Numbered from the stretch's first letter, positions 8,500 to 16,989 are shown. The stretch is 64,000 nucleotides of DNA from Betaproteobacteria bacterium (GCA_016861185.1 BOKW01000009.1:112003-176002); one strand, 5' to 3'. The notes: generated from the letters alone by a model not told the origin. Made by a program: numbers and translations.

Positions 8500-9369
8500 T
8501 CACTGCGTCGGCATCACGAGGCCCGCCGTCGTCAGCGCGCGCTGCAGCAGCGCGGTCGCCTCGCGAACGGTTTCGAGCGCGTCCTCGTGGCGGCGCTCGC
8601 CCGCGAGCGCGACGGCGCGCGTCCGCAGCGACCGGCTGCGCTCGACGAGCTGGCGGATCGCCGCGCGCGCCTCTTCGCCCGGCTTCAGTTCGTCGATCGC
8701 GACCGGCACAAGGTCGTGCAGGCTCCGATGGCGCTCCAGCTCGTAGTCGAACTCGAGCGCCGGCGTCTCGAAATGCGCGCGGTAGACGAGCGTGCGGTCG
8801 CCGATCGTCCGGTTCAGTCCGACCAGCAGGTGGCGCTCGGCCTGCAGCAGCGCGCGATTGGCCTCGGCGATGCGCTCCGCCGCCGCCAGCGTTTTCGCCT
8901 GTTCGATCAGCTCGAGCGCCGCGGCGAGATCCGGCGCATCGGCTGCGCCGGCATGCGCGAGATGCGTGCGGAAGGTCGGCACCATGCGCTCGGCGCTCTG
9001 CAGTAACTGCTGGTAGCGCACGCGTTCGGCGATCGCCCGGTTCATGTCGTCGGGAACGAGCTGGCGCGCGCGGCCGAAGGACCACAGCGCTTCGTCGGCC
9101 GCGGCGCCGGCAGCGGCGATGTCGCCCGCGCGCAGCGCCTCGCCGGCGCGCTCGAAATGGCGGCGCCCTTCGTCGAGGTGCCGCTGCGCGGCCGCGTTGC
9201 CGCTCGCGGCGATGCGCCGAGCCGCCGGCGAATCCGACACGAGCTGGCGCACCAGCTCGAGCTTCTGTTCGACCGTGCGCCGCGCCGTCGCGTCCTGCGC
9301 CGAGGCCGCCGCCACGAACAGCGCCGCCGACAGCGGGACGAGCCAGCGCGCCGCGTCCGCGCCGCTCAT
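8500..9369 (-). CDS. Periplasmic helical protein (module C), paralogue of the next gene
   Basis: A 289-residue protein with a signal peptide ending at about SAQDA (residue 26), then predicted long helices with pairs such as EGRRHFERAGEALRAGDIAAAGAAA. The C-terminal segment YELERHRSLHDLV to TAGLVMPTQ corresponds to the end of the 7641-8492 protein. The ATG (9369) overlaps the stop of the six-haem fusion as ATGA, and its stop lies 7 bases before the next start. It has no haem motif and no cysteine pair. The function is unknown; constant linkage with the c7-type cytochromes points to a shared complex. Confidence 0.75.
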   Translation of the reverse strand: MSGADAARWLVPLSAALFVAAASAQDATARRTVEQKLELVRQLVSDSPAARRIAASGNAAAQRHLDEGRRHFERAGEALRAGDIAAAGAAADEALWSFGRARQLVPDDMNRAIAERVRYQQLLQSAERMVPTFRTHLAHAGAADAPDLAAALELIEQAKTLAAAERIAEANRALLQAERHLLVGLNRTIGDRTLVYRAHFETPALEFDYELERHRSLHDLVPVAIDELKPGEEARAAIRQLVERSRSLRTRAVALAGERRHEDALETVREATALLQRALTTAGLVMPTQ

Positions 9370-10961
9370 CGTTGACCTCCGGCCGCGGCGGTCTGCGCGC
9401 CGCTCTTCTTGCGCTGGTGGCACGATCGGCATTCCGACACGGGGAACGCGACCCTGCCGTGGCACACGCCGCACTTCTGGCCGAGCAGGATCGCGGCCAT
9501 GCTGATCTGGTTGGCACCCTTTTGCGGCACGAAGATCGCGGGGTGGCAGTTCGCGCAGTCGAGCCATTCGGTGTGCTGCTTGTGCGGGAAGAGCACGTCC
9601 GGCATCGACCCCTTGACCTCGCGCACGATGTTCAGGTCCATCACGGTCATTTCCGCTTTCGGGTCGACGCGATCGGCGCGCGGTGCGATGCGCTTTTCCT
9701 GCAGCGCCTTGACCCAGTCGACCTGATTGCCCGACGCGCTGCGCGGCAAAGCCGCGTAGGCGTCGAGCGGTGCCTGCAATTGCAGCGTGCCGTCGTTGGT
9801 GGGATCGTGGATGCCGTCCTGCGCCGGCGGCAGATTGCGCTTGCCCGGCGGGCGCAACAGCCGGTTGAACGCGTTGACCTCGCTCTGTGCGGCGGCGCTC
9901 GCGGCCGCAACGACGGGCGCGGCGGCCGGCGTTGCGGGCGGCGGCGCGGCTGGCGCGGCCGGTGCCGGCGCGGCTGCAACGGCCGGTGCGGGCTTCGGCT
10001 CGGCTGCGGCAGCGCCGCGCGACTGCGCGAGCATGAAGTCGACGGCCGCGCGCACGTCGGCGTCGGCCAGCGCCGCGTTGCCCCCTTTGGCCGGCATCGC
10101 GCCCTTGCCTTTGATCGCGCTCGCGTACAGCGCATTCGCGCCGGCACGGATGCGCGCCGACCATGCGGCCGCATCGCCGACCTTCGGCGCACCGGCCACA
10201 CCGGCCGCGTGGCAGGCACCGCAGCTCGCCTGATAGACGCTGGCGCCCTTGCCGGCATCGGCCGCGGCCACCGGCTTCGTTGCAGGCGTGGCCGCGGCCG
10301 CCTTCGACGCCGGCGGAGCCGCGGCAGCGCGCGGCTGAAGCTGCGCCAGCATGTAGTCGACCGCGGCGCGCACGTCTTCGTCGCGCAGATTGGGGTTCGC
10401 ACCCTTGGCCGGCATCGTGCCCTTGCCGTTGATCGCGTTGGACTGCAATGCAGCCGCACCGGCCGCAAGCCGCGGCGCCCATGCCGCCGGATCGTCGAGC
10501 CGCGGCGCGCCGAGCACGCCCTCCTTGTGGCAGATCGCGCAGGCCAGTTCGTACGTCTCCTGCCCCGGGGCGCCCGCGCCGGCGCGCGCGGCGGGTGCGG
10601 CACTGCGCGCGGGCGGAACCTTGGCCGGCGCCGCAGCGGCGCCACTCGCGCGCGCGGTCTGACCCAGCATGAAGAGCACGGTCGCGCGGACGTCGGCATC
10701 GCTCAACGCAGCGTTGCCGCCCTTCGGCGGCATCGCGCCGCGGCCCCTCATCGCGGCTTCGATGAGCGCCGCTTGACCGCCGCGCTGCAGGCGGCGCTGC
10801 CATTCGGCCGCGTCGCCGGGCTTCGGCGCGTTGGCGACACCCGTGGCGTGGCAGGCGGCGCAGGTGGACGCATACACGGCCTGCGGCTCGGCGGCGCCGG
10901 AGGTCTGCGCGGCGGCGAGCAAGGCGCCGGCCAGGACGAGGAGGCGGATCGATCGCTTCAT
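9366..10961 (-). CDS. Six-haem fusion: three cytochrome c5-like domains plus a trihaem c7 module (B)
   Basis: A 531-residue secreted protein. After the signal peptide come three monohaem class I domains, each with a CXXCH near its start (CAACH, CAICH, CGACH) and a MP(A/P)KG methionine loop (residues about 25-100, 130-210 and 240-320). A linker very rich in Ala and Pro follows (about 325-375). The C-terminal 150 residues are a trihaem module with CANCH, CGVCH and CRSCH, paralogous to the separate protein at 7094-7627. High-potential Met-ligated haems are thus joined to presumably low-potential bis-His haems on one chain. It is probably periplasmic. Confidence 0.9.
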   Translation of the reverse strand: MKRSIRLLVLAGALLAAAQTSGAAEPQAVYASTCAACHATGVANAPKPGDAAEWQRRLQRGGQAALIEAAMRGRGAMPPKGGNAALSDADVRATVLFMLGQTARASGAAAAPAKVPPARSAAPAARAGAGAPGQETYELACAICHKEGVLGAPRLDDPAAWAPRLAAGAAALQSNAINGKGTMPAKGANPNLRDEDVRAAVDYMLAQLQPRAAAAPPASKAAAATPATKPVAAADAGKGASVYQASCGACHAAGVAGAPKVGDAAAWSARIRAGANALYASAIKGKGAMPAKGGNAALADADVRAAVDFMLAQSRGAAAAEPKPAPAVAAAPAPAAPAAPPPATPAAAPVVAAASAAAQSEVNAFNRLLRPPGKRNLPPAQDGIHDPTNDGTLQLQAPLDAYAALPRSASGNQVDWVKALQEKRIAPRADRVDPKAEMTVMDLNIVREVKGSMPDVLFPHKQHTEWLDCANCHPAIFVPQKGANQISMAAILLGQKCGVCHGRVAFPVSECRSCHQRKKSGAQTAAAGGQR

Positions 10962-10968
10962 CGCGTTC

Positions 10969-11364
10969 TCACTTCGGCGCGGCCGCGCCGGTCAGCGTCT
11001 GCACGGTGCTTTCGTGCACCTGCGTCGGCGTGCCCGGCTTGGCGGAGTGGCACAGGTTGCAGTTCTCCACGCCCCACGCGATCTCGCCGTTGTGGCAGGC
11101 GCCGCAGAACTGGCCGTCGATGATCTTCAGCATGTTGATCTGGTTGCCGCCGGCCTTGAACTGGAAGCCGAGGTCCCCGTGGCAGACCTTGCAGCGATAG
11201 CGCACCCGATGGAACCAGTGCGGGAAGACGACCGGCCGCATGCCGGCCGCGTCCGAGTAGTTGTTCATCACGACGTTGCCGTACTCGGCGTGCGCCGGCG
11301 GCGCCGGCAGCGCCAGCGCAAGCGCGGCGATGTACGCCGCCAGCAACCGCCTTGCCCGTTTCAT
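10969..11364 (-). CDS. Small trihaem cytochrome, c7-like (module A)
   Basis: A 131-residue protein with a signal peptide ending at AHA (about residue 26) and three CXXCH motifs (CKVCH, CGACH, CNLCH) preceded by VFPHWFHRVRYR. It is the paralogue of 6720-7097. The ATG at 11364 has an AGAGGAAG ribosome-binding site six bases upstream and is preferred over an in-frame GTG at 11382. It stands at the head of the mirrored six-gene block A-B-C-C'-B'-A'. The role is probably a soluble periplasmic electron carrier. Confidence 0.88.
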   Translation of the reverse strand: MKRARRLLAAYIAALALALPAPPAHAEYGNVVMNNYSDAAGMRPVVFPHWFHRVRYRCKVCHGDLGFQFKAGGNQINMLKIIDGQFCGACHNGEIAWGVENCNLCHSAKPGTPTQVHESTVQTLTGAAAPK

Positions 11365-11398
11365 GCTCTTCCTCTGATCCACTTCGAATCCCTTGCGG

Positions 11399-13540
11399 CT
11401 AGTACGCGCCGAACCTCCGGTTGACGCGGAAGAACAGCACGTCGTGGCGGCGCTGCTCGACCTTCGCCGTACGCAGCGTCAGGCGCGTGTCGAGGCGGCC
11501 GATCGCGTAGTCGAGCCGCGCTTCGACCAGGTGATCGATGCGCTCGCGCGGCGCGTCGACGTCGCCTTCGCTGCGCCGTTCGAGCTGCTGGCTGTTGGCG
11601 CTTGCGAGCAGCGTGAAGCGCAACCGCGGCACGTCGAAAGCGCGCGCGTTTTCGTAGGTCAGCGTGCCGCTGTAGTACTTGCGCCAGCCGTCATCGGCGG
11701 TCACCTGCGGCCCGGGCGGCAGCGGACCGGACGCCACCGCGTCGAAGCGCGCGCGCGCGGCCTGCGCGGTCAGGCTGCCCGACCAGCTCGACGTGCGCGT
11801 CAACTGCGTGCGCAGTGTGAACTGGACATTGACCAGCTGGAAGGTGCTGTCGGTTTCGCCGTAACTGCGCGAGTCGCTCGCCGAGAAACCGACGAAGCTC
11901 TGCGTCGCCGAGCCGCCGGCCGACTGCCAGTTGAGTCCGGCCGAGTGGCCGAGCGTGCGGTCGACGTCGCTGCGCAGCGTGTCGTGCACGGCCCCCGCCG
12001 ACTGCGAGACGTTGAACGACACGCTGGCGCCGCCGTCGGTCCAGTGGCGCGAAAGACCGTGCACGAACTGCGCGCCGAAGGTGGCGCGGTCGCCTTCGAA
12101 GGCGCCCTGCGTGCCGCTCGCGTTGGCGGCCGCCGACGGCGCATAACGCCAGCGGCCGAGCAGCAGCGCGTCCGGCACGTAGGTCAACGCGATCGTTTCG
12201 CTGGCGAGCGTGGTCGACTCGTCGGCAAAGGCGATTTCGCTCACCGAGAGGCCGCCGCTCGCGCGAAGCTGCCGCGTGATGTCGTAGCTGGCGCCGACGG
12301 TGCCGTTGAACGAGCGCGTTTCGGCGGCGGCATCCGCGCTGCCCGTGCGCGACTCGACGAAACGCACGCTGCCGGTCAGATAGAAGGGATGCCCGCGCGC
12401 GTACAGCGCATCGCCTTCCTGCGGGCGCCAGGTCGCGAAGCTCGACAACTGGCGGATTTCGGTCGCCAGATCGAGCGCGGGCGCGCGCACGCGCGCTTCG
12501 TTGTAGGTCGCCAGGTTGTCGACCGTCAGCGCGTGGCTCGGCCGGTAGTTGTGCCGCGCCGCCAGTGCGGTCACGCGGGTTGCGTCGTCGGCGGCGTCGC
12601 GTTCGTTCAGCGTATGGCTTCCTGACAGCTCGAAGCCGTGGCTGCCGCGCGTGCTGGTCATCAGTCCGCGCACGCTGCGCACCGTGTCGTCGGGCAGCCG
12701 CGTGGAGCTGAGCGTGCTCTGCTCGTAGGTCAGGTTGTAGCTTTCGTTGCCCGCGAGCAGCCGGTAGCTCTGGCTCGCGGTCAGGCGGCGCGAGCGGTAG
12801 TCCGTGCCGACGAAGTCGCTGTTCGTGCGGCTGTCGCTCACGTCGCCGCGCAGCTCGAACGGGAAGCGGCTGGCGGGAAATACGAGCACTCCGAAACGAC
12901 CGGTCCACGCGGTGCTGTCGTCGTCGCGTCTTTCCCCGCCGGCATTCGTGTTGCTTCCTTGCGCGAGCAACAGGCCGGCGCCGCCGCGGAGCTGCACGAA
13001 CCACGGCTGCCAGACGTACGTCGCCAGATCGACGTTGGTCGACAGCAGCGTCTGCCGCGACGACGAACCGTCGTCGGCGCGATTCCAGCGCTGATCGAGC
13101 GCGACGTTGCCGCCGACCGCGATTGGCGCCAGACGCCAGCGGATGCCGTTGCCATTGCCGCCCGGAACGGCTCCGCTCGCCGCTGCCGTGCGCGCGGCCG
13201 CCGCCGCTTGCGGCGCGGCCTCGCGCGTCGCGACGACGAGCGCGCCGGTCGGCGGATCGGGCTCGCGGCGCGTCGGCACGACCACCGCGGCGAGCAGCAG
13301 CGCCTGCGCGCGTTCGGCGTCGGCGCGCGCAATTCGATCGCGGATCTGGTCCATGCTCGGCAGGTCGGGGGCGACGCCGGTCGTTGCGTCCGCGCTCGTT
13401 CCTGCAGTTTTGGTGCCAGCGCCGTCCGCCGCGACCGCATCGAAAACCCGCGTCAGCAACGCGGCCAGCAGCAACGACGCACGCAGCGCGCGGCGCGTCG
13501 AGTGCGCCCTTGCAGGCGAAGCGGCGAGCAGCCGGGACAC
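11399..13540 (-). CDS. Large outer-membrane beta-barrel, candidate porin of the electron conduit
   Basis: About 713 residues, with a signal-like N-terminus, roughly 100 residues of polar periplasmic sequence and then a long run of alternating polar/hydrophobic strands from residue 150 to the end. The protein finishes in RRFGAY, the aromatic C-terminus typical of BamA substrates. No cysteine occurs, so it lacks the N-terminal CXXC of MtrB/PioB. Strand count looks high (20 or more). The start is uncertain: GTG at 13540 or 13546. The PPIase gene immediately upstream and the cytochromes around it suggest that it holds a cytochrome across the outer membrane, as in porin-cytochrome conduits. This is inference. 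Confidence 0.72.
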   Translation of the reverse strand: MSRLLAASPARAHSTRRALRASLLLAALLTRVFDAVAADGAGTKTAGTSADATTGVAPDLPSMDQIRDRIARADAERAQALLLAAVVVPTRREPDPPTGALVVATREAAPQAAAAARTAAASGAVPGGNGNGIRWRLAPIAVGGNVALDQRWNRADDGSSSRQTLLSTNVDLATYVWQPWFVQLRGGAGLLLAQGSNTNAGGERRDDDSTAWTGRFGVLVFPASRFPFELRGDVSDSRTNSDFVGTDYRSRRLTASQSYRLLAGNESYNLTYEQSTLSSTRLPDDTVRSVRGLMTSTRGSHGFELSGSHTLNERDAADDATRVTALAARHNYRPSHALTVDNLATYNEARVRAPALDLATEIRQLSSFATWRPQEGDALYARGHPFYLTGSVRFVESRTGSADAAAETRSFNGTVGASYDITRQLRASGGLSVSEIAFADESTTLASETIALTYVPDALLLGRWRYAPSAAANASGTQGAFEGDRATFGAQFVHGLSRHWTDGGASVSFNVSQSAGAVHDTLRSDVDRTLGHSAGLNWQSAGGSATQSFVGFSASDSRSYGETDSTFQLVNVQFTLRTQLTRTSSWSGSLTAQAARARFDAVASGPLPPGPQVTADDGWRKYYSGTLTYENARAFDVPRLRFTLLASANSQQLERRSEGDVDAPRERIDHLVEARLDYAIGRLDTRLTLRTAKVEQRRHDVLFFRVNRRFGAY

Positions 13541-13578
13541 GCGCACCCGCTCGCGTTCGAGCGCCCGGCGCGCTATCG

Positions 13579-14592
13579 CTAGCCGGCGCGGCCCTTGCCC
13601 GCCGCGCCGGGCGGCTGCAGGAACTGCGACTCGTCGACGCGGATCGATGTGCGTTTGCGCAGCTCGGCGATCAGCGCCTTCCACGCGGCGTCGGCCTCGG
13701 CGCGCTGCCACAGGTCGCCGGCGCGCTCGCGCACCTCGTCGAAGCTGCGCTGCCGCGCGAGCTTTCGATCGTCGAGACGCAGGATCGCAACCCCTTCGAG
13801 GACCTGCACCGGCGCGGAGATCGCGCCCGGCGCGAGCTTGTCGACCACCGCGTGCACGGCCTCGGGCAGCATGCCGCGATGCACGTAGCCCATGTCGCCG
13901 CCGCGCCCGGCGGACAGATCGCCCGAATGCAGCTTCGCCAGTTCCGCAAAATCGGCGCCGGCAGCCAGCCGCTCGCGGACGCGGCGCGCCTCCTCGTGCG
14001 CTGCGTTCCACGCCGCTTGCGGCGAGCTGGGATCGACCTTGAGCAGGATCACGCCGAGCCTGACCCGCTCGGGTTCGACGAACAGCTCCTTGTGCTGCTC
14101 GTAATAGGTGCGCGCTTCGCGCGCGGTCGGCTCGCGGATCGTCTTGATCTGCTTTTCGAGGCGTTCGAGCACGCTGTCGGCTTCGAGCTGCTGCGCGACG
14201 GCGGCCAGCATGCGTTCGCGGTTCGCTTCCCAGTTGCGGCTGCCCTTGTAGCGCGCTTCGTAGCCGGCGAGCGCGGCGTCGATGCGTTCGCGGTCGGGAC
14301 GGATGCCACGCTGCTTCGCTTCTTCGAGCAGCAGCACGCGGTTGACGAGCTCGTCGCCGACCTCGCGCTGGAACGCCGCAAGCTCGGCTTCCGGCGGCTT
14401 CGCGTGGTAGTACTTCTTCCGCGTGGCGACCGCGAGCGCCTGCCGGTACTCGGCAACGGTGATGGTGCGCTGGCCGACGGTGGCGAACACCGGTTCGCGC
14501 GCGGGCGCGGCGTTCGGCTGCGCCTGCGCGAAGCCGGCCGCCGCCAGGACCAGGGTCGCCACCAGTTGCGGGATGCGCGCTCGCCGCATCAT
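13579..14592 (-). CDS. Periplasmic peptidyl-prolyl isomerase, SurA/PrsA (parvulin) type
   Basis: A 337-residue protein with a signal peptide to about residue 24, a SurA-N-like helical region (VGDELVNRVLLLEEAKQRGI), and a parvulin rotamase domain near residues 190-290 (FAELAKLHSGDLSAGRGGDMGYV, followed by APGAISAPVQ and VAILRLDD). It should help fold exported proteins, most likely the barrel encoded just downstream. The ATG at 14592 is preceded by AAGGAGG at ideal spacing, better than an upstream in-frame start. A strong intrinsic terminator lies only 32 bases before this start. Confidence 0.88.
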   Translation of the reverse strand: MMRRARIPQLVATLVLAAAGFAQAQPNAAPAREPVFATVGQRTITVAEYRQALAVATRKKYYHAKPPEAELAAFQREVGDELVNRVLLLEEAKQRGIRPDRERIDAALAGYEARYKGSRNWEANRERMLAAVAQQLEADSVLERLEKQIKTIREPTAREARTYYEQHKELFVEPERVRLGVILLKVDPSSPQAAWNAAHEEARRVRERLAAGADFAELAKLHSGDLSAGRGGDMGYVHRGMLPEAVHAVVDKLAPGAISAPVQVLEGVAILRLDDRKLARQRSFDEVRERAGDLWQRAEADAAWKALIAELRKRTSIRVDESQFLQPPGAAGKGRAG

Positions 14593-14623
14593 CTTGTCCT
14601 CCTTCGCGCGCGCCGCGCGCTCC

Positions 14624-14656
14624 AAAAAAAGGGGCCAGGCAGCGCCTGCCTGGCCC
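14624..14656 (-). terminator. Intrinsic terminator inside the cytochrome operon
   Basis: On the minus strand an 11-bp perfect GC-rich stem (arms 14632-14642 and 14646-14656, 3-base loop) is followed by seven T residues (14624-14630). It lies between the tetrahaem gene (ends 14689) and the PPIase start (14592). It should end most transcripts after the first gene and let a fraction read through to the rest of the operon. Confidence 0.85.
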
Positions 14657-14688
14657 TGCGGCGGGGAGTTGCCGGTCCCGCCGGTGGG

Positions 14689-15603
14689 TTACTTCACGTG
14701 GCAGGCCGTGCAGACCGCGCTGCTCGCGTTCGAGATGCGCAGGAAGGTTTCGCCTGCGGTGCGGCCGGTGCCGGCAGGTCCGGCCTGGCCGCTCGATACG
14801 TGCGGGTCGTGGCAGCTTCCGCACTCGACCGAGGGCCCGACGCCACCGCCGGTGCCGACGAAATTGCGCTCGTACAGCGGCAGGTCGGTGCGCTGCCTGC
14901 CGGCGCCGCCGGTGTCGATCCAGAAGACCTGATTCCCGTTGACCGTCTGCGTCTGCGGCAACAGGAAGTCGCTGTCGCGGCAGGTGCCGTTGACCGTCGT
15001 CCCGGTGCCCGTCAGCCCGCCGCCGCAATACTGGATGCCGATCGGATGGTCGTTCGACAAGTCGATGCCGAGCAGCGCGGGTCCGCCGTTCAGCCGGCCC
15101 TGTGCATCGACGCGCGGCCCGCTCCAGGTGTAGCCGAGACCGAGGTCGCCGCCACCGTCGGCCAGCACGTTGCCCGAGCCCGGCGCGTTGATGATGTTGT
15201 CCATCGCCTGCGTACCGTCGTGGCACGACAGACACGCGACCGAAATCGAACCGACCGGCGCAACGATGCCGTCGAGCGACGGTGTATTCAGCGTCGCGTA
15301 CGACGTGTAGGTCCCAACGCCGTTGGCCGGCAAGCCGTCGCTGCGCAGCCGTTTGTTCCACAGCGGCGCCGGCGCGCTCGTGCTGCCGCCGTGCGGCGTA
15401 TGGCAGAACACGCAGACTTCGGCCGTGTCGCTGACCTGGTTGTTGCCGGCCGCGCTGCTCGAACCGAGGTTGTGTTTGGTCGTGACGATGCCGGTTGCCT
15501 GCGCGAAGGCGCTGCCGCTGATCGAAACGGCGACGACGGCGAAGGCCGCGGCGCCCGCCCACGCGACGCGGTCGAACCAGCGACCGGTGAATGAAACGTT
15601 CAT
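14689..15603 (-). CDS. Secreted tetrahaem cytochrome, doubled-CXXCH family
   Basis: A 304-residue protein with a signal peptide ending at AFAQ (about residue 35) and four CXXCH motifs (CVFCH, CLSCH, CGSCH, CTACH), the last ending the protein as CTACHVK. The landmark order TKHNL, EVCVFCHTPHG, PLWNKR, CLSCHDGT, DLSNDHPI, CGSCHDPH matches the N-terminal part of the 11-haem protein and the pentahaem one at 19290-20192. The start ATG has GGGAGGAG upstream. It is the first gene after a sigma-54 promoter and is followed by an intrinsic terminator, so it should be the most abundant product of the unit. Confidence 0.92.
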   Translation of the reverse strand: MNVSFTGRWFDRVAWAGAAAFAVVAVSISGSAFAQATGIVTTKHNLGSSSAAGNNQVSDTAEVCVFCHTPHGGSTSAPAPLWNKRLRSDGLPANGVGTYTSYATLNTPSLDGIVAPVGSISVACLSCHDGTQAMDNIINAPGSGNVLADGGGDLGLGYTWSGPRVDAQGRLNGGPALLGIDLSNDHPIGIQYCGGGLTGTGTTVNGTCRDSDFLLPQTQTVNGNQVFWIDTGGAGRQRTDLPLYERNFVGTGGGVGPSVECGSCHDPHVSSGQAGPAGTGRTAGETFLRISNASSAVCTACHVK

Positions 15604-15677
15604 GCTGACTCCTCCCGAGTTAGTCGACCCAAGGTCCGTACCGGCACTCCCCTATGCCAGCATGACGATTCGAGTTC

Positions 15678-15693
15678 TGCAGTTTCCGTGCCA
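15678..15693 (-). promoter_or_regulatory. Sigma-54 promoter for the main cytochrome operon
   Basis: Minus-strand TGGCACGGAAACTGCA matches the RpoN consensus TGGCACG-N4-TTGCW at all fixed positions but one, with the required GG and GC spacing. The expected start is near 15667, giving a leader of about 64 bases to the ATG at 15603. Confidence 0.78.
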
Positions 15694-15723
15694 CGGCGCA
15701 GCGAGCGCCCGGCGCGACCCGGT

Positions 15724-15744
15724 GTGTTACGGTCCCCGTAACAC
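15724..15744. promoter_or_regulatory. Perfect 9-bp inverted repeat, possible activator site
   Basis: Arms GTGTTACGG and CCGTAACAC are separated by TCC. The centre is about 68 bases upstream of the predicted sigma-54 start, where an enhancer-binding protein could sit. It could instead form an RNA hairpin at the end of the NHL gene transcript (15874-16989), but no T run follows on the minus strand. Confidence 0.5.
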
Positions 15745-15844
15745 GAAGGCGCGGGGGCGGTGCCGCCGCGTTCGGGCGGCAGCGCGGAATCGATCGCCGC
15801 GCGACATCGCCGCGCGCATCGGGTCCAGGATTCAGGAAGCTCGC

Positions 15845-15858
15845 TCCCGATTTCGGGA
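15845..15858. repeat. Palindrome TCCCGA-TT-TCGGGA at 3' end of NHL gene
   Basis: A 6-bp perfect palindrome with a 2-base centre, 16 bases past the stop of the NHL gene at 15874-16989. Close relatives lie at the 3' ends of the two convergent units at 19246-19281. It is likely a transcript-end or processing hairpin. The 15745-15844 stretch beside it is GC-rich and shows no gene. Confidence 0.5.
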
Positions 15859-15873
15859 AGCGCACCGCCGGCT

Positions 15874-16989
15874 TCAGGGTTTTCGCGCCGCGCGTCCGAG
15901 GAATCCTTCGTCGGGCTTCAATGCCGCGGGCCGGTACACCTCGATCTTGCGGAACCACTGATCGACCATGTAGACGCGGCCGTCTTCGTCGACCGCAATG
16001 CCCGAGGGCAGCATGTAGCGCGCCGGCGCGTCGCGCTCCGAGCGGTCGCCGACGAACAGCAGCAGTTCGCCGTCGGCGTTGAAGATCTGGAAGTTGCCGA
16101 ACGCGGTATCGACGACGTAGACGTTGCCGTCGCGGTCGACCGCGATCTCCTTCGGCCGCGCGAACTGGCCGTACTGCTTGCCGACGCTGCCGAACGCGTG
16201 CAGATACCGGCCTTCGCGATCGAACACGACGATGCGGAAGTTGCCGCCGTCGACGACGTACAGGCGGCCGTCGTGGCCGATCGCCAGATCGCGCGGCAGA
16301 TTGAATTCGCCGGGCCCGCTGCCGCGTTTGCCGATGTCCATCACGTGCGCACCGCTCGCCGCGTCGAACACGCGCACCATGTGCTGTTCGGACGACACGC
16401 CGCCGATGTCGACCGCGTAGACGCGCTTGCCAGCGGGATCGACGGTCACGCTCGAAAGCCGCTGGAACCACTTGTCGCCGCCGAGCTTGCGCAGGAACTT
16501 GCCGTCGGGCCCGTAGACGAGGATCGCGCGCTGCGTGATGTCGGCGACGTACAGATTGCCCGCCGCGTCGACGTCGAGGCCGATCGGCTTGGTCAGGCCG
16601 CCCTGGCCGTCCTCGTCGCCGATGCGAAAGTAGCGCCCCGCAGGCACGTCGAACACGCGCACGTAGCGCGCGACCGTGTCCGATACGTAGATGCGCCCCT
16701 GGAATACGGCGATCGCGTATGGCTTGGCGAGCGCCTCGCCGGTGCGCCGCTCGCCGGTGACGAGGCGGCGCAGGTTCGCGCCGGATTCGTCGGGAACGAC
16801 GTCGGCGCTCGAGTAGATCGCGCGCTCGAAGACGAAACGCGGCTCGTCGGGCGGCGGCGGAAAGACGAGCACCGGCGCGCGCGTCGGCGGCGCCTCGGAT
16901 ACCGCGGCGCACGCCCCCAGCAGGACGAGCAGCGCCGCGCCCGCCGCGCGCCGCGCCGTCGCAAGTATTCCCGAACGCTCCATCGCCAT
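15874..16989 (-). CDS. NHL-repeat beta-propeller lipoprotein
   Basis: A 371-residue protein with a lipobox LGAC (Cys about 26) and six well-formed NHL blades between residues 85 and 360 (for example GRIYVSDTVARYVRVFD, GNLYVADITQRAILVYG, GRLYVVDGGNFRIVVFD, GNVYVVDTAFGNFQIFN). It is very similar in layout to the protein at 20189-21280, down to the ending YMVDQWFRKIEVYR against YVVDQFFRKVEVLR. It forms its own unit behind a sigma-54 promoter, divergent from the cytochrome gene at 17160. The ATG at 16989 is chosen; 16983 is possible. The role is probably scaffolding or docking on a membrane surface. Confidence 0.85.
   Translation of the reverse strand: MAMERSGILATARRAAGAALLVLLGACAAVSEAPPTRAPVLVFPPPPDEPRFVFERAIYSSADVVPDESGANLRRLVTGERRTGEALAKPYAIAVFQGRIYVSDTVARYVRVFDVPAGRYFRIGDEDGQGGLTKPIGLDVDAAGNLYVADITQRAILVYGPDGKFLRKLGGDKWFQRLSSVTVDPAGKRVYAVDIGGVSSEQHMVRVFDAASGAHVMDIGKRGSGPGEFNLPRDLAIGHDGRLYVVDGGNFRIVVFDREGRYLHAFGSVGKQYGQFARPKEIAVDRDGNVYVVDTAFGNFQIFNADGELLLFVGDRSERDAPARYMLPSGIAVDEDGRVYMVDQWFRKIEVYRPAALKPDEGFLGRAARKP

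Noticed and set aside
6789..11123. A 1444-codon open frame on the plus strand opposite the cytochrome genes
   Set aside because: It mirrors the minus-strand genes, is extremely rich in Arg, Ala and His with no domain, and arises because few stops occur in very GC-rich DNA. The minus strand has signal peptides, CXXCH motifs and coupled starts.
11399..13540. MtrB/PioB identity for the barrel
   Set aside because: No cysteine, hence no CXXC near the N-terminus, and the adjacent cytochromes are not decahaem MtrA-like proteins.
15736..15781. Hairpin TGCCGCC/GGCGGCA near 15761 as a terminator
   Set aside because: Short stem in GC-rich DNA with no T run. The palindrome at 15845 is closer to the stop codon and is shared with the other units.
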